Source of the DNA: Psychrobacter urativorans
Lineage (GTDB): Bacteria; Pseudomonadota; Gammaproteobacteria; Pseudomonadales; Moraxellaceae
Reading direction: 5' to 3'
DNA: 64,000 bases
NCBI RefSeq assembly: GCF_904846695.1
Contig: NZ_CAJHBR010000010.1
Location: forward strand, 1-64,000
Below, piece after piece: positions 24,932-32,554 of the stretch. Numbering within the stretch: the first letter of the stretch is position 1; the number at the start of each line of letters is the position of its first letter. Both the position numbers and the translations under genes were made by a program. The notes under the pieces are model-generated. The model ran no database searches and was not told where the DNA came from. It worked only from the letters and a program-made list of their open reading frames with translations.

Positions 24932-26133
24932 TGCGACGTCTCCTTGTCAGTAAATATTTGAGCAACCTGACTGCGACTAACCAAAGCTTCAAAAGCGCTG
25001 CCATCTTGACGGGTCATATTGGGCACATAACGGCTATAAGTATTGAATAGCATCTTAGTCGTAGAATGTCCCATTTGACTGGCAATCCATTCAGGACTCT
25101 CACCAGCAGCTAGCCATAACGTCGCTGCCGTATGACGGCTTTGATAAGCATTACGCTTTTTCAGACCTAAGATCTTAAGAGTAGGGTGCCAAACACGCTT
25201 ATTCACGTTGTTATAATCCAACGGCTCACCCGTATGCGCACAGAATACATAGTCAGAGCGCTTATAAGTGATGGCTTGTTGCTCTAGTAGAGCATCAAAA
25301 ACCCAAGGCGACATTTGAATCGCTCGATAAGACTCTTGAGTCTTAGGCGGCACAATCTTGCCTTTAACCAAAGCCTGCTTAATTACAATCTCACGGCGAT
25401 CAAAATCAATGTTCTCCCATATCAGTCCATCAATCTCACTAGTACGCATACCAGTAAAAAAGCGCACCAGATAATAATTATGATAGTCCGCTCTGACACC
25501 ATTAATAAACTTCCAAACCTCCTCCAGAGTAAAGGGCTGGATATCGGTCTTAGGCTCCTTGAGAGACTTAATATCATCATATGGATTATCAAACTTGTAG
25601 CGTTTAGCCGCTTCCTTTAGTATCATACCTAAAGGTACCATTATCGAATTGATGCGTGCCGCTGACAGATGTTTGTTAGCTTTTCCGTACGTTACTTTGG
25701 CGAGCGATGAACGGAAGGCTAATACATCTGTCTTTTTTATGATATGAATGGGCTTAGTCCCAAAGCTAGGCAATAAATACATATCAATGATCTCCTGTAT
25801 TTTGCGTTTATAGGTATCACGCCACTCGATCTCCTTTTCAGAAAACCATAATGTGGCAAATTGTTTAAATGAAGGGGTGTCACTTTGAATACATTCCTTA
25901 CGATCATTCAAAGCCATCATCTCGTCGCATTTTTCACTTTTGGGAAAATACTTAGCATAGCTAAATATGCCCAAAGTAATTTCTGCCTCCATTTTCTCAA
26001 TTACCTTCTCCAGCTTCTTGCGATTCGCTGGCGTGTCTATGAGGTTTGTCGTCTCCCTGCAACGTTTGCCCATGTAATGAAAGTCAACGAATAGCATGTT
26101 GCTACCTTTACGTGTTCTGATACTAGCCATCAT
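24928..26133 (-). CDS. Phage-type site-specific integrase (tyrosine recombinase)
   Basis: A 401-aa integrase. The N-terminus (IRTRKGSNMLFVDFHYMGKRC) is an arm-binding domain of the DUF3596 kind, then a SAM-like core-binding domain (about residues 88-180) and the catalytic domain: RFFTGMRTSEIDGLIW (Arg), PKTQESYRAI (Lys), AYQSRHTAATLW (His-x-x-Arg box with Tyr in the first place, as often in this subgroup), QMGHSTTKMLFNTYSRY (His and the catalytic Tyr). It follows an AlpA-like gene by eight bases and lies about 0.9 kb from the 3' end of tRNA-Val, a usual attachment target, so it probably mobilises this island. Confidence 0.9.
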   Translation of the reverse strand: MMASIRTRKGSNMLFVDFHYMGKRCRETTNLIDTPANRKKLEKVIEKMEAEITLGIFSYAKYFPKSEKCDEMMALNDRKECIQSDTPSFKQFATLWFSEKEIEWRDTYKRKIQEIIDMYLLPSFGTKPIHIIKKTDVLAFRSSLAKVTYGKANKHLSAARINSIMVPLGMILKEAAKRYKFDNPYDDIKSLKEPKTDIQPFTLEEVWKFINGVRADYHNYYLVRFFTGMRTSEIDGLIWENIDFDRREIVIKQALVKGKIVPPKTQESYRAIQMSPWVFDALLEQQAITYKRSDYVFCAHTGEPLDYNNVNKRVWHPTLKILGLKKRNAYQSRHTAATLWLAAGESPEWIASQMGHSTTKMLFNTYSRYVPNMTRQDGSAFEALVSRSQVAQIFTDKETSQ

Positions 26134-26141
26134 ACTTCTCC

Positions 26142-26357
26142 CTATTGTAGTGCCATGGCGTTAATGCTACCGGCGATACCATTACGCATATCTTTTTCGA
26201 TCTCTTCCCAGATGTATAAAATCTTACGTCCGCCAAAAGGACGTATGTAATGAATTCCTTCGATAAGTACGCTATCTTTGAGCTCGTTGCGGATAGTACG
26301 CGGGTTGTATTTGATAAGTTCAGAAAGCTCTTGGGTCGTTAGGTAGGTATGTGACAT
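26142..26357 (-). CDS. AlpA/excisionase-like small HTH protein
   Basis: A 71-aa protein starting at ATG 26357 (MSHTYLTTQELSELIKYNPR), with AAGGA eight bases upstream. It is a MerR/AlpA-type single HTH (TTQELSELIKYNPRTIRNEL) followed by a short wing (IRPFGGRKILYIW). Such proteins bind att DNA to direct excision or activate the integrase gene. The position immediately before the integrase and the shared orientation fit an excisionase role. Confidence 0.7.
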   Translation of the reverse strand: MSHTYLTTQELSELIKYNPRTIRNELKDSVLIEGIHYIRPFGGRKILYIWEEIEKDMRNGIAGSINAMALQ

Positions 26358-26378
26358 AATAAATTCCTTGTAAGCCAA

Positions 26379-26507
26379 TTAAACAACTAGATTGTTTCAT
26401 CGATATAACAAATAATCCCATAGAATTATTTTGTTATTCAATAGAAGTACTTTACTTGTTAATGTTAGTCAATACAAGTACTTTTTTAGTCTATTAAGGA
26501 ATTATTG
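26379..26507. promoter_or_regulatory. Divergent control region with two AAGTACTT operators
   Basis: Between the leftward AlpA/integrase operon and the rightward HTH regulator lie two copies of the palindrome AAGTACTT, at 26445-26452 and 26476-26483, about three helical turns apart, each next to an ACTTG/CAAGT half. They are good candidates for binding sites of the divergent Cro/C1-type regulator, which would act on both promoters like a phage switch. Confidence 0.5.
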
Positions 26508-26732
26508 ATGATTTTATGTAATTTGCCAGTGCTATTAGCTGAACGACGTATGAAGGTAGCAGATTTAATAAGAATGACGGGAATTAGCAAGTCAACTATG
26601 CATAAGGTTTATAACGAACAGACCTCAAGAATAGACTTCGAGACTATGGATAAAATTTGTGAGGCATTGGAGATTGGAGTGGGTGATTTATTCACTTACG
26701 TACCCAACGAGTCGGTAGAGAAAGAGAGGTAA
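26508..26732 (+). CDS. Cro/C1-type (XRE) HTH regulator
   Basis: A 74-aa single-domain HTH_3 protein (LLAERRMKVADLIRMTGISK then STMHKVYNEQTSRIDFETMD and a C-terminal ICEALEIGVGDLFTYV), very like small YozG-type regulators. ATG 26508 has AAGGA seven bases upstream, so it is preferred to the TTG one codon before. It faces the AlpA/integrase operon and probably represses it by binding the paired palindromes in between. Confidence 0.8.
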   Translation: MILCNLPVLLAERRMKVADLIRMTGISKSTMHKVYNEQTSRIDFETMDKICEALEIGVGDLFTYVPNESVEKER

Positions 26733-26933
26733 ACTAATTTTAAGGTAGTTTTATTGAAGTTGGAGTAGAGGTCAAAAACACTATTTTGAGAGACAGGTGA
26801 AATTGATAGAAGGCACAGTTTGGGCACAATTTAGGCACACAGAATTTTTGGTGCAATTTTTCTCCGATTAGAAGCATCAAATTTTTGATTAATATTAACC
26901 CTACGTTTCCCCTACAGCCCATATTTTGCAGGC

Positions 26934-26966
26934 AAAAAAAAGCCCCAGTCGTTAAACTGGGGCTTT
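26934..26966 (-). terminator. Terminator of tRNA-Val
   Basis: AGCCCCAG (26941-26948) and CTGGGGCT (26957-26964) make an eight-pair GC-rich stem; the A-run at 26934-26940 becomes a U-run on the minus strand. It lies a few bases past the tRNA 3' end, as expected for an intrinsic terminator. Confidence 0.85.
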
Positions 26967-26973
26967 CTAAATT

Positions 26974-27050
<77 letters not shown>

Positions 27051-27063
27051 ATTTAGGTTGAGC

Positions 27064-27091
27064 ATTTTAGCAACTTTTAGAAAGTTTGCAA
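27064..27091 (-). promoter_or_regulatory. Promoter of tRNA-Val
   Basis: Read on the minus strand, TTGCAA (27086-27091) and TAAAAT (27064-27069) are 16 bases apart and the -10 box ends 13 bases before the tRNA. This fits a sigma-70 promoter for a stable RNA. Confidence 0.6.
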
Positions 27092-27210
27092 GCATTATTT
27101 TAGATTATTAAATTATCAGTTTAAATTGTTAGCTAATAGCGGTAAAATATTAATACCAGCATAAGGCCTAATTAAAATATGCTTGTAATAAAATTATTTT
27201 CCCTGTATGT

Positions 27211-27239
27211 TAAACAACACCTCTAGTATATGCTATAAT
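27211..27239 (+). promoter_or_regulatory. Candidate promoter for the bhc genes; gap 27051-27538
   Basis: A perfect TATAAT (27234-27239) follows TAAACA (27211-27216) at 17 bases, pointing to the aminotransferase gene at 27539. This implies a leader of about 295 bases, long enough to hold regulation, though I see no riboswitch class I can name. The rest of the 488-bp gap shows no gene; an AAGGA site precedes the ATG. Confidence 0.45.
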
Positions 27240-27538
27240 TTTTTGAATGGTTGCCGAGTATCTACAATTCCTCAACCAAAACCTCTTAGTTTATCATCCC
27301 CAAAAACGATTACCGCAAGACACACCATAAAAAGAAAGCAGTAAGCAGTAGAGTGATAAATCACCTGCAACTCCTTTCTCTTGACATGGTTAATTTTTAA
27401 ATCTGTACAACACGAAAATCTGCTAAACACAAAAAATACAACTGTATGAGTCGGGAAGACTCTTGCCTTAAATCTGTTCGATAACCTACTCATACAATTT
27501 TTGTGTCACCTTTTTACACACTTACAAGGATGTAAATC

Positions 27539-28702
27539 ATGTCGCTACAAAATCCTATTTTTATCCCTGGCCCTACTAATATTCCAGAAAGATTACGTCA
27601 CGCGATGAACGTGCCTACTCAAGATCACCGTGCTCCTGACTTTTCCGATACCTTTTTACCAGTGCTTGCTGATGCCAAAAAAGTATTTGGCACCGAAGAG
27701 GGCGAAATCCTTCTGTTTACCTCAAGTGGCACAGGCGGCTGGGAAGCGGCTATCAGCAATACTTTATCTCCTGGTGATAAAGTACTCATCGCTCGCTACG
27801 GTATGTTCTCTCATCGCTGGATCGATATGTGTCAACGTCATGGATTAGATGTACAAGTTATTGAATGTCCTTGGGGCACTGGTGCTCCTGCTGATCAGTT
27901 TCAAGCTATTTTAGCGGCAGATACCAATCACGAAATTAAAGCATTAATGGTCACCCATAATGAAACAGCAACTGGTGTATTAAGCGATATTGGTGCTGTA
28001 CGTGGTGCTATGAATAGCGCAGATCATCCAGCTTTATTATTTGTTGACGGCGTCAGCTCAATCGCTTCTGTGCCTTTTAAAATGGATGAATGGGGTGTTG
28101 ATATTGCGGTAGCCGGTTCACAAAAGGGTTTTATGCTGGCAACAGGTATGGCCATACTAGCTATTAGCCAAAAGGCTCTAGCAGCAATGGAACAAGCCAA
28201 ATTGCCACGTACTTATTTTGACTTTCGTGACATGTTAAAAGCTAATGCTAATGGCGGCTTCCCTTATACGCCACCACTAAATCTGATTTATGGCATGAGA
28301 GCTAGTCTTGATATGCTGTTTGAAGAAGGTCTTGAGAATGTCTATGCGCGTCATCATCGCTTAGCTGAAGGCGTACGCCAAGCCGTTAGCGCATGGGGCT
28401 TTAAGTTATGTGCCGTATCTCCTGATTTATATTCTGAAACCGTAAGTGCGATATATGTTCCTGAAGGTTTCAATAGTAATGAGCTGACTGATCATGCCTT
28501 TAATAAATATGGCATATCTTTCGGTGTCGGCTTAGGCGAGATGGCCGATCGTGCCTTTAGAATAGGGCATTTGGGCTCACTAACTGAAGTAATGGTTCTA
28601 GCAGGGCTGGCAGCTATTGAGATGGCAATGGTTGATTTGGATTATCCAATCACCTTAGGTCAAGGCGTCGCTGCTGCCCAAGAGTATTACCGCAACACCT
28701 AA
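27539..28702 (+). CDS. bhcA: Aspartate:glyoxylate aminotransferase, beta-hydroxyaspartate cycle
   Basis: A 387-aa fold-type-I PLP enzyme of the serine/alanine-glyoxylate aminotransferase family: IPGPTNIPERLRHAM at the start, TSSGTGGWEAA for phosphate contact, VDGVSSIAS, and AGSQKGFML with the PLP lysine near residue 199. In the cycle known from Paracoccus denitrificans, BhcA moves the amino group of aspartate to glyoxylate, giving oxaloacetate and glycine. The family alone would allow alanine- or serine-glyoxylate activity, but it is followed in order by dehydratase, aldolase and reductase genes, which makes the cycle assignment strong. No BhcR-like regulator is adjacent. Confidence 0.85.
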   Translation: MSLQNPIFIPGPTNIPERLRHAMNVPTQDHRAPDFSDTFLPVLADAKKVFGTEEGEILLFTSSGTGGWEAAISNTLSPGDKVLIARYGMFSHRWIDMCQRHGLDVQVIECPWGTGAPADQFQAILAADTNHEIKALMVTHNETATGVLSDIGAVRGAMNSADHPALLFVDGVSSIASVPFKMDEWGVDIAVAGSQKGFMLATGMAILAISQKALAAMEQAKLPRTYFDFRDMLKANANGGFPYTPPLNLIYGMRASLDMLFEEGLENVYARHHRLAEGVRQAVSAWGFKLCAVSPDLYSETVSAIYVPEGFNSNELTDHAFNKYGISFGVGLGEMADRAFRIGHLGSLTEVMVLAGLAAIEMAMVDLDYPITLGQGVAAAQEYYRNT

Positions 28703-28756
28703 ATAAAAAGCAGCTAAATAAGCAACCAAATAAATAACTAATAGGGAGTATCTTTT

Positions 28757-29737
28757 ATGATTACAAATGATGATGGATTAACGATTCCAACCCTCGATGA
28801 TATGTTAGAAGCTCATGAGCGTATTAAGCCGTACATTCATCGCACACCTGTTTTGACTTCTCGATTTTTGAACGAGTTAGCTGGTTGTGAGATGTTTTTT
28901 AAGTGTGAAAACTTTCAAAAAGCGGGTGCTTTTAAAGTTCGTGGTGCTTCAAACGCCGTATTTGGCTTGACTGATGAAGAAGCCAAAAACGGTGTTTGTA
29001 CGCACAGCTCAGGTAATCATGCATTGTCTTTATCTTATGCAGCGGGTCAGCGCGGTGTTCCTTGTAATGTCGTTATGCCATATAGCGCACCAGAAGCTAA
29101 GAAAGCTGCAGTACGTGGCTATGGTGGTATTATTACTGAGTGCCAACCTTCTACCACTTCACGTGAAGAAGTATTTGCTAAAGTTCAAGCAGAAACTGGT
29201 GGCGACTTCGTTCATCCGTATAACGATCCACGAGTAATCGCTGGACAAGCAACTTGTTCACGTGAGTTCTTGGAGCAAATGGAAGAGATCGGCGTAAAAC
29301 CTGACATGGTAGTGGCTCCAATCGGCGGCGGCGGCATGATATCAGGTACTTGCTTGACCTTATCTAACTTAGCTCCTGATGTAAAAATATATGCAGCAGA
29401 GCCATTGAATGCTGATGATGCGGCGCGCTCATTTAAAGCCGGTCATATCATCGCTGATGATGCGCCTGAAACTATTGCTGATGGCTTAAAAGTGCCGCTT
29501 AAAGATTTGACGTGGCATTTTGTCAGCAACTACGTTACTGATATCTTGACTGCGACAGAAGAAGAAATCATTGAAGCGATGAAGCTGACGTGGACTCATA
29601 TGAAAATTATCATTGAGCCAAGCTGTGCCGTACCGCTTGCCGTCATTCTAAAGAATAAAGATGTGTTTGCAGGCAAGAAAGTTGGCGTGATTATCACCGG
29701 TGGTAACGTTGATCTTAATAAACTGCCTTGGAACTAA
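28757..29737 (+). CDS. bhcB: Beta-hydroxyaspartate dehydratase
   Basis: A 326-aa fold-type-II PLP enzyme related to threonine dehydratase and serine racemase: KCENFQKAGAFKVRGAS has the PLP lysine (residue 60), SSGNHALSLSYAAG the asparagine loop, GGGGMISGTC the glycine-rich phosphate loop. In context it removes water from beta-hydroxyaspartate to give iminosuccinate. There is no C-terminal ACT regulatory domain, unlike biosynthetic threonine dehydratase. It lies 54 bp after bhcA in the same direction, so the two are probably co-transcribed. Confidence 0.85.
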   Translation: MITNDDGLTIPTLDDMLEAHERIKPYIHRTPVLTSRFLNELAGCEMFFKCENFQKAGAFKVRGASNAVFGLTDEEAKNGVCTHSSGNHALSLSYAAGQRGVPCNVVMPYSAPEAKKAAVRGYGGIITECQPSTTSREEVFAKVQAETGGDFVHPYNDPRVIAGQATCSREFLEQMEEIGVKPDMVVAPIGGGGMISGTCLTLSNLAPDVKIYAAEPLNADDAARSFKAGHIIADDAPETIADGLKVPLKDLTWHFVSNYVTDILTATEEEIIEAMKLTWTHMKIIIEPSCAVPLAVILKNKDVFAGKKVGVIITGGNVDLNKLPWN

Positions 29738-29889
29738 TTTTAAATCATTAAGCATTAAGCATTAATGCTGAGTATGATATTTAAATACTTGGCATAACAA
29801 AACTGGGCATTCATTAAGCGTGGTTATTGCGCAAGTTAATGACCCTTTTATAATCACATACAATCGATCAAAACAAATGGAGCATTAGT

Positions 29890-31041
29890 ATGATTACTGA
29901 AGAATTAGAAGTTGGTTTTAACGTCCCTGCTGAAGTTGGCATGAATGAAGCAGATATCCAAACCCCTTGCTTGATATTAGATCTTGACGCCCTTGAGCGT
30001 AACATCAAAAAAATGGGCGACTATGCTAAAGACCATGGTATGCGTCACCGTAGCCACGGAAAAATGCATAAGTCTGTAGATGTACAAAATCTACAAGAAG
30101 AAATGGGCGGCGCTATTGGCGTTTGCTGTCAGAAAGTTTCTGAAGCAGAAGTATTTGCACGCGGCGGTATCAAAGATATCTTAGTATCAAACCAAGTACG
30201 TGAGCCTGCTAAACTTAAGCGTTTGGCCAACTTACCTAAACTAGGTGCAAACATCACCGTTTGTGTCGATGATGTTGATAGTGCTGCTGAGTTATCAGCT
30301 GCGGCAACTGAAGCTGGCACTCAACTGAACTGTTATATCGAAATTGACTGTGGTGCTGGCCGTTGTGGCGTAACTACTACTGAAGCAGTAGTAGAAATTG
30401 CTAAAGCTATTGATGCTGCTAAAAACATCAAGTTCACTGGTATTCAAGCTTATCAAGGTGCGATGCAGCACATGGATAGCTACAGTGATCGTAAAGCTAA
30501 AACCCAAGTTGCTATTGATCAAGTACAACACGCTATCGATGCGCTAACAGAGATTGGTCTTAAGCCAGAATTCGTTTCAGGTGGCGGTACTGGTAGTTAT
30601 TATTTCGAAAGTAATTCAGGTGTTTTCAACGAATTACAGTGTGGTTCTTACGCCTTTATGGATGCCGACTATGGTCGTATCTTAGACGAAGACGGCAACC
30701 GTATCGATGCTGGCGAGTGGGAAAATGCGTTATTCATCCTGACTTCAGTGATGAGCCATGCTAAACCTGATAAAGCTATCGTTGATGCGGGCCTAAAAGC
30801 TCAGTCAGTAGATAGTGGCCTACCATTCATCTATGGTCGTGATGATGTTGAATACGTTAAGTGTTCGGATGAGCATGGCGTCGTTAGCGATCCAAACGGC
30901 GTATTAAAAATCAATGAAAAACTAAAACTAGTACCAGGTCATTGTGATCCTACTTGTAACATCCATGATTTTTATATCGGTGTTCGTAATGGTAAAGTCG
31001 AAAAAGTATGGCCTGTATCTGCACGTGGTCGCGCATACTAA
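29890..31041 (+). CDS. bhcC: Beta-hydroxyaspartate aldolase
   Basis: A 383-aa fold-type-III PLP enzyme of the D-threonine aldolase/DSD1 family. LILDLDALERNIKKMGDYA leads to RHRSHGKMHKSVDV, which holds the PLP lysine (near residue 56-59), and the C-terminal PGHCDPTCNIHD carries the His/Cys metal-binding motif. In the cycle it joins glycine and glyoxylate to beta-hydroxyaspartate. It is separated from bhcB by about 150 bp without a clear terminator and is followed by a strong hairpin (31087-31117). Confidence 0.85.
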   Translation: MITEELEVGFNVPAEVGMNEADIQTPCLILDLDALERNIKKMGDYAKDHGMRHRSHGKMHKSVDVQNLQEEMGGAIGVCCQKVSEAEVFARGGIKDILVSNQVREPAKLKRLANLPKLGANITVCVDDVDSAAELSAAATEAGTQLNCYIEIDCGAGRCGVTTTEAVVEIAKAIDAAKNIKFTGIQAYQGAMQHMDSYSDRKAKTQVAIDQVQHAIDALTEIGLKPEFVSGGGTGSYYFESNSGVFNELQCGSYAFMDADYGRILDEDGNRIDAGEWENALFILTSVMSHAKPDKAIVDAGLKAQSVDSGLPFIYGRDDVEYVKCSDEHGVVSDPNGVLKINEKLKLVPGHCDPTCNIHDFYIGVRNGKVEKVWPVSARGRAY

Positions 31042-31086
31042 TAACGACAAGTTAAATTAGTTTAATCTTAGTAGTTTAGTTTAAAG

Positions 31087-31126
31087 GGGCTGTTGTAGCT
31101 TTAGCCTACAACAGCCCTTATTATTT
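31087..31126 (+). terminator. Strong hairpin between bhcC and bhcD
   Basis: GGGCTGTTGTAG (31087-31098) and CTACAACAGCCC (31106-31117) pair over 12 bases with a seven-base loop, followed by TTATTATTT. It may partly end transcription after bhcC and so lower bhcD expression, or protect the mRNA 3' end. The tail is less U-rich than in a full intrinsic terminator. Confidence 0.65.
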
Positions 31127-31181
31127 AAACGGAGCTAAGTTCAAAATTATTTAAGAATTTGACAATAAAAAGGAATTTACA

Positions 31182-32180
31182 ATGAGTGAAGCAAACAGTG
31201 CTAATAACGAAGGTTTAATCATCGTATCAGAAGACGCTTGTAAGTCAGTAATCGATCGTGATTCGGCGTTCACTGCGGTTGAAAATGTATTTGCGTCAAT
31301 GTCGAAAGGCGATGCTTATAACTTCCCAGTTATTCGTGAAGCTATCGGTTATGCTGATGCACTCTATGGTTTTAAATCAGGTTTTGACCGTGCTGGCAAG
31401 TCGCTAGGTCTAAAATCAGGTGGCTATTGGCCCGGCAATGCTGCTAAAGGCTTGACTAACCATCAGTCAACGATTTTTTTATTCAATCCTGACAATGGTA
31501 AATTACGCGCTATAGTAGGCGGTAACTACTTAACAGCTGTACGTACTGCAGCAGCATCTTCGGTATCAATCGCTCATCTAGCACGCAAAGATAGTAAAGT
31601 TATCGGTATGGTCGGTGCCGGTCACCAGTCTACTTTTCAGCTACGTGCTGCTCTTGAGCAACGCAGCTTTGAAAAAGTAGTCGCTTGGAATAAAGATCCA
31701 GAGCATCTAACTAACTTACAAGCCGTAGCCGATGAAGCGGGTATCCCATTTGAGTCAGTGGATCGTGAGCAGTTATGTGCAGAAGCTGATGTCATTATTA
31801 CTATTACTTCAGCGTTTGAGCCATTGCTTATGAAAGAGTGGATCAAGCCGGGTACGCACATCGCTTGTATGGGTACTGATACAGTGGGTAAGCAAGAAGT
31901 TGATCCCGCTCTAATAGCCTCTGCTACTGTATTTACTGATGAGATCGCCCAATCGATCACTCTTGGTGAAGCGCAACATGCAATCAAATCTGGCGCGATC
32001 AAAGAGTCTGATATTACCACCCTAGGTGACGTAATCAATGGCGATCATCCAGGTCGTAGCTCAGATGATGAGATCACTCTGTTCGATGGTACTGGGGTTG
32101 GCTTGCAAGATTTAGCAGTCGCTTCCGCTGCTGCAAGACTTGCTGTCGAGAAAGGTCAGGCTCAGCATATCTCGTTGTAA
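31182..32180 (+). CDS. bhcD: Iminosuccinate reductase, ornithine-cyclodeaminase family
   Basis: A 332-aa protein of the ornithine cyclodeaminase/mu-crystallin family. VIGMVGAGHQSTFQLRAAL is the NAD(H)-binding Rossmann loop, KSGGYWPGN and RTAAASSVSI are family signatures. In the cycle it reduces iminosuccinate to aspartate with NADH, regenerating the amino donor for BhcA. Alone it could be an ornithine cyclodeaminase or amino-acid dehydrogenase, but its place after bhcABC settles the call. AAGGA precedes the ATG. Confidence 0.85.
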   Translation: MSEANSANNEGLIIVSEDACKSVIDRDSAFTAVENVFASMSKGDAYNFPVIREAIGYADALYGFKSGFDRAGKSLGLKSGGYWPGNAAKGLTNHQSTIFLFNPDNGKLRAIVGGNYLTAVRTAAASSVSIAHLARKDSKVIGMVGAGHQSTFQLRAALEQRSFEKVVAWNKDPEHLTNLQAVADEAGIPFESVDREQLCAEADVIITITSAFEPLLMKEWIKPGTHIACMGTDTVGKQEVDPALIASATVFTDEIAQSITLGEAQHAIKSGAIKESDITTLGDVINGDHPGRSSDDEITLFDGTGVGLQDLAVASAAARLAVEKGQAQHISL

Positions 32181-32203
32181 TTCTTCAAATTAATAGCTTT
32201 TAT

Positions 32204-32238
32204 AGCAGCCAAATATTTATTATTTGGCTGCTTTTTTT
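32204..32238 (+). terminator. Terminator after bhcD; gap 32181-32554
   Basis: AGCAGCCAAATA (32204-32215) and TATTTGGCTGCT (32221-32232) form a perfect 12-bp stem with a short loop, followed by a T-run to 32238. It closes the bhc cluster. The rest of the 374-bp gap before the oxidoreductase gene shows only AT-rich sequence and no convincing gene. Confidence 0.9.
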
Positions 32239-32554
32239 GCGCTTTACTTTAACTGCAATTGTTGTAATATTAGAGATATTGAAGTTTCGTTCTCTTTATC
32301 TTCGTGCTGCTATTCCTTTTTTACCTTCAATGCTCACAATAGTTACCGAAAATATACCAAAAAATTATTATTTAACCGGCCGTTCAACTTACCCTCCTTG
32401 TCTATAGTGCGTAACACTTATTAATAATTATATTTGTAAGAACATCGCTACTATTGAGTTTCTCGTCACTATCTACACAGCGCATTTAGTATTATTTAGC
32501 CCCAGCTATCTATTCACAGCCATTCATCACAGCCACTTATCTTCGAGGTTTATC

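Noticed and set aside
27272..27493. 73-aa leftward open frame upstream of bhcA
   Set aside because: Low-quality composition, no ribosome-binding site, lies in the leader of bhcA; taken as chance.
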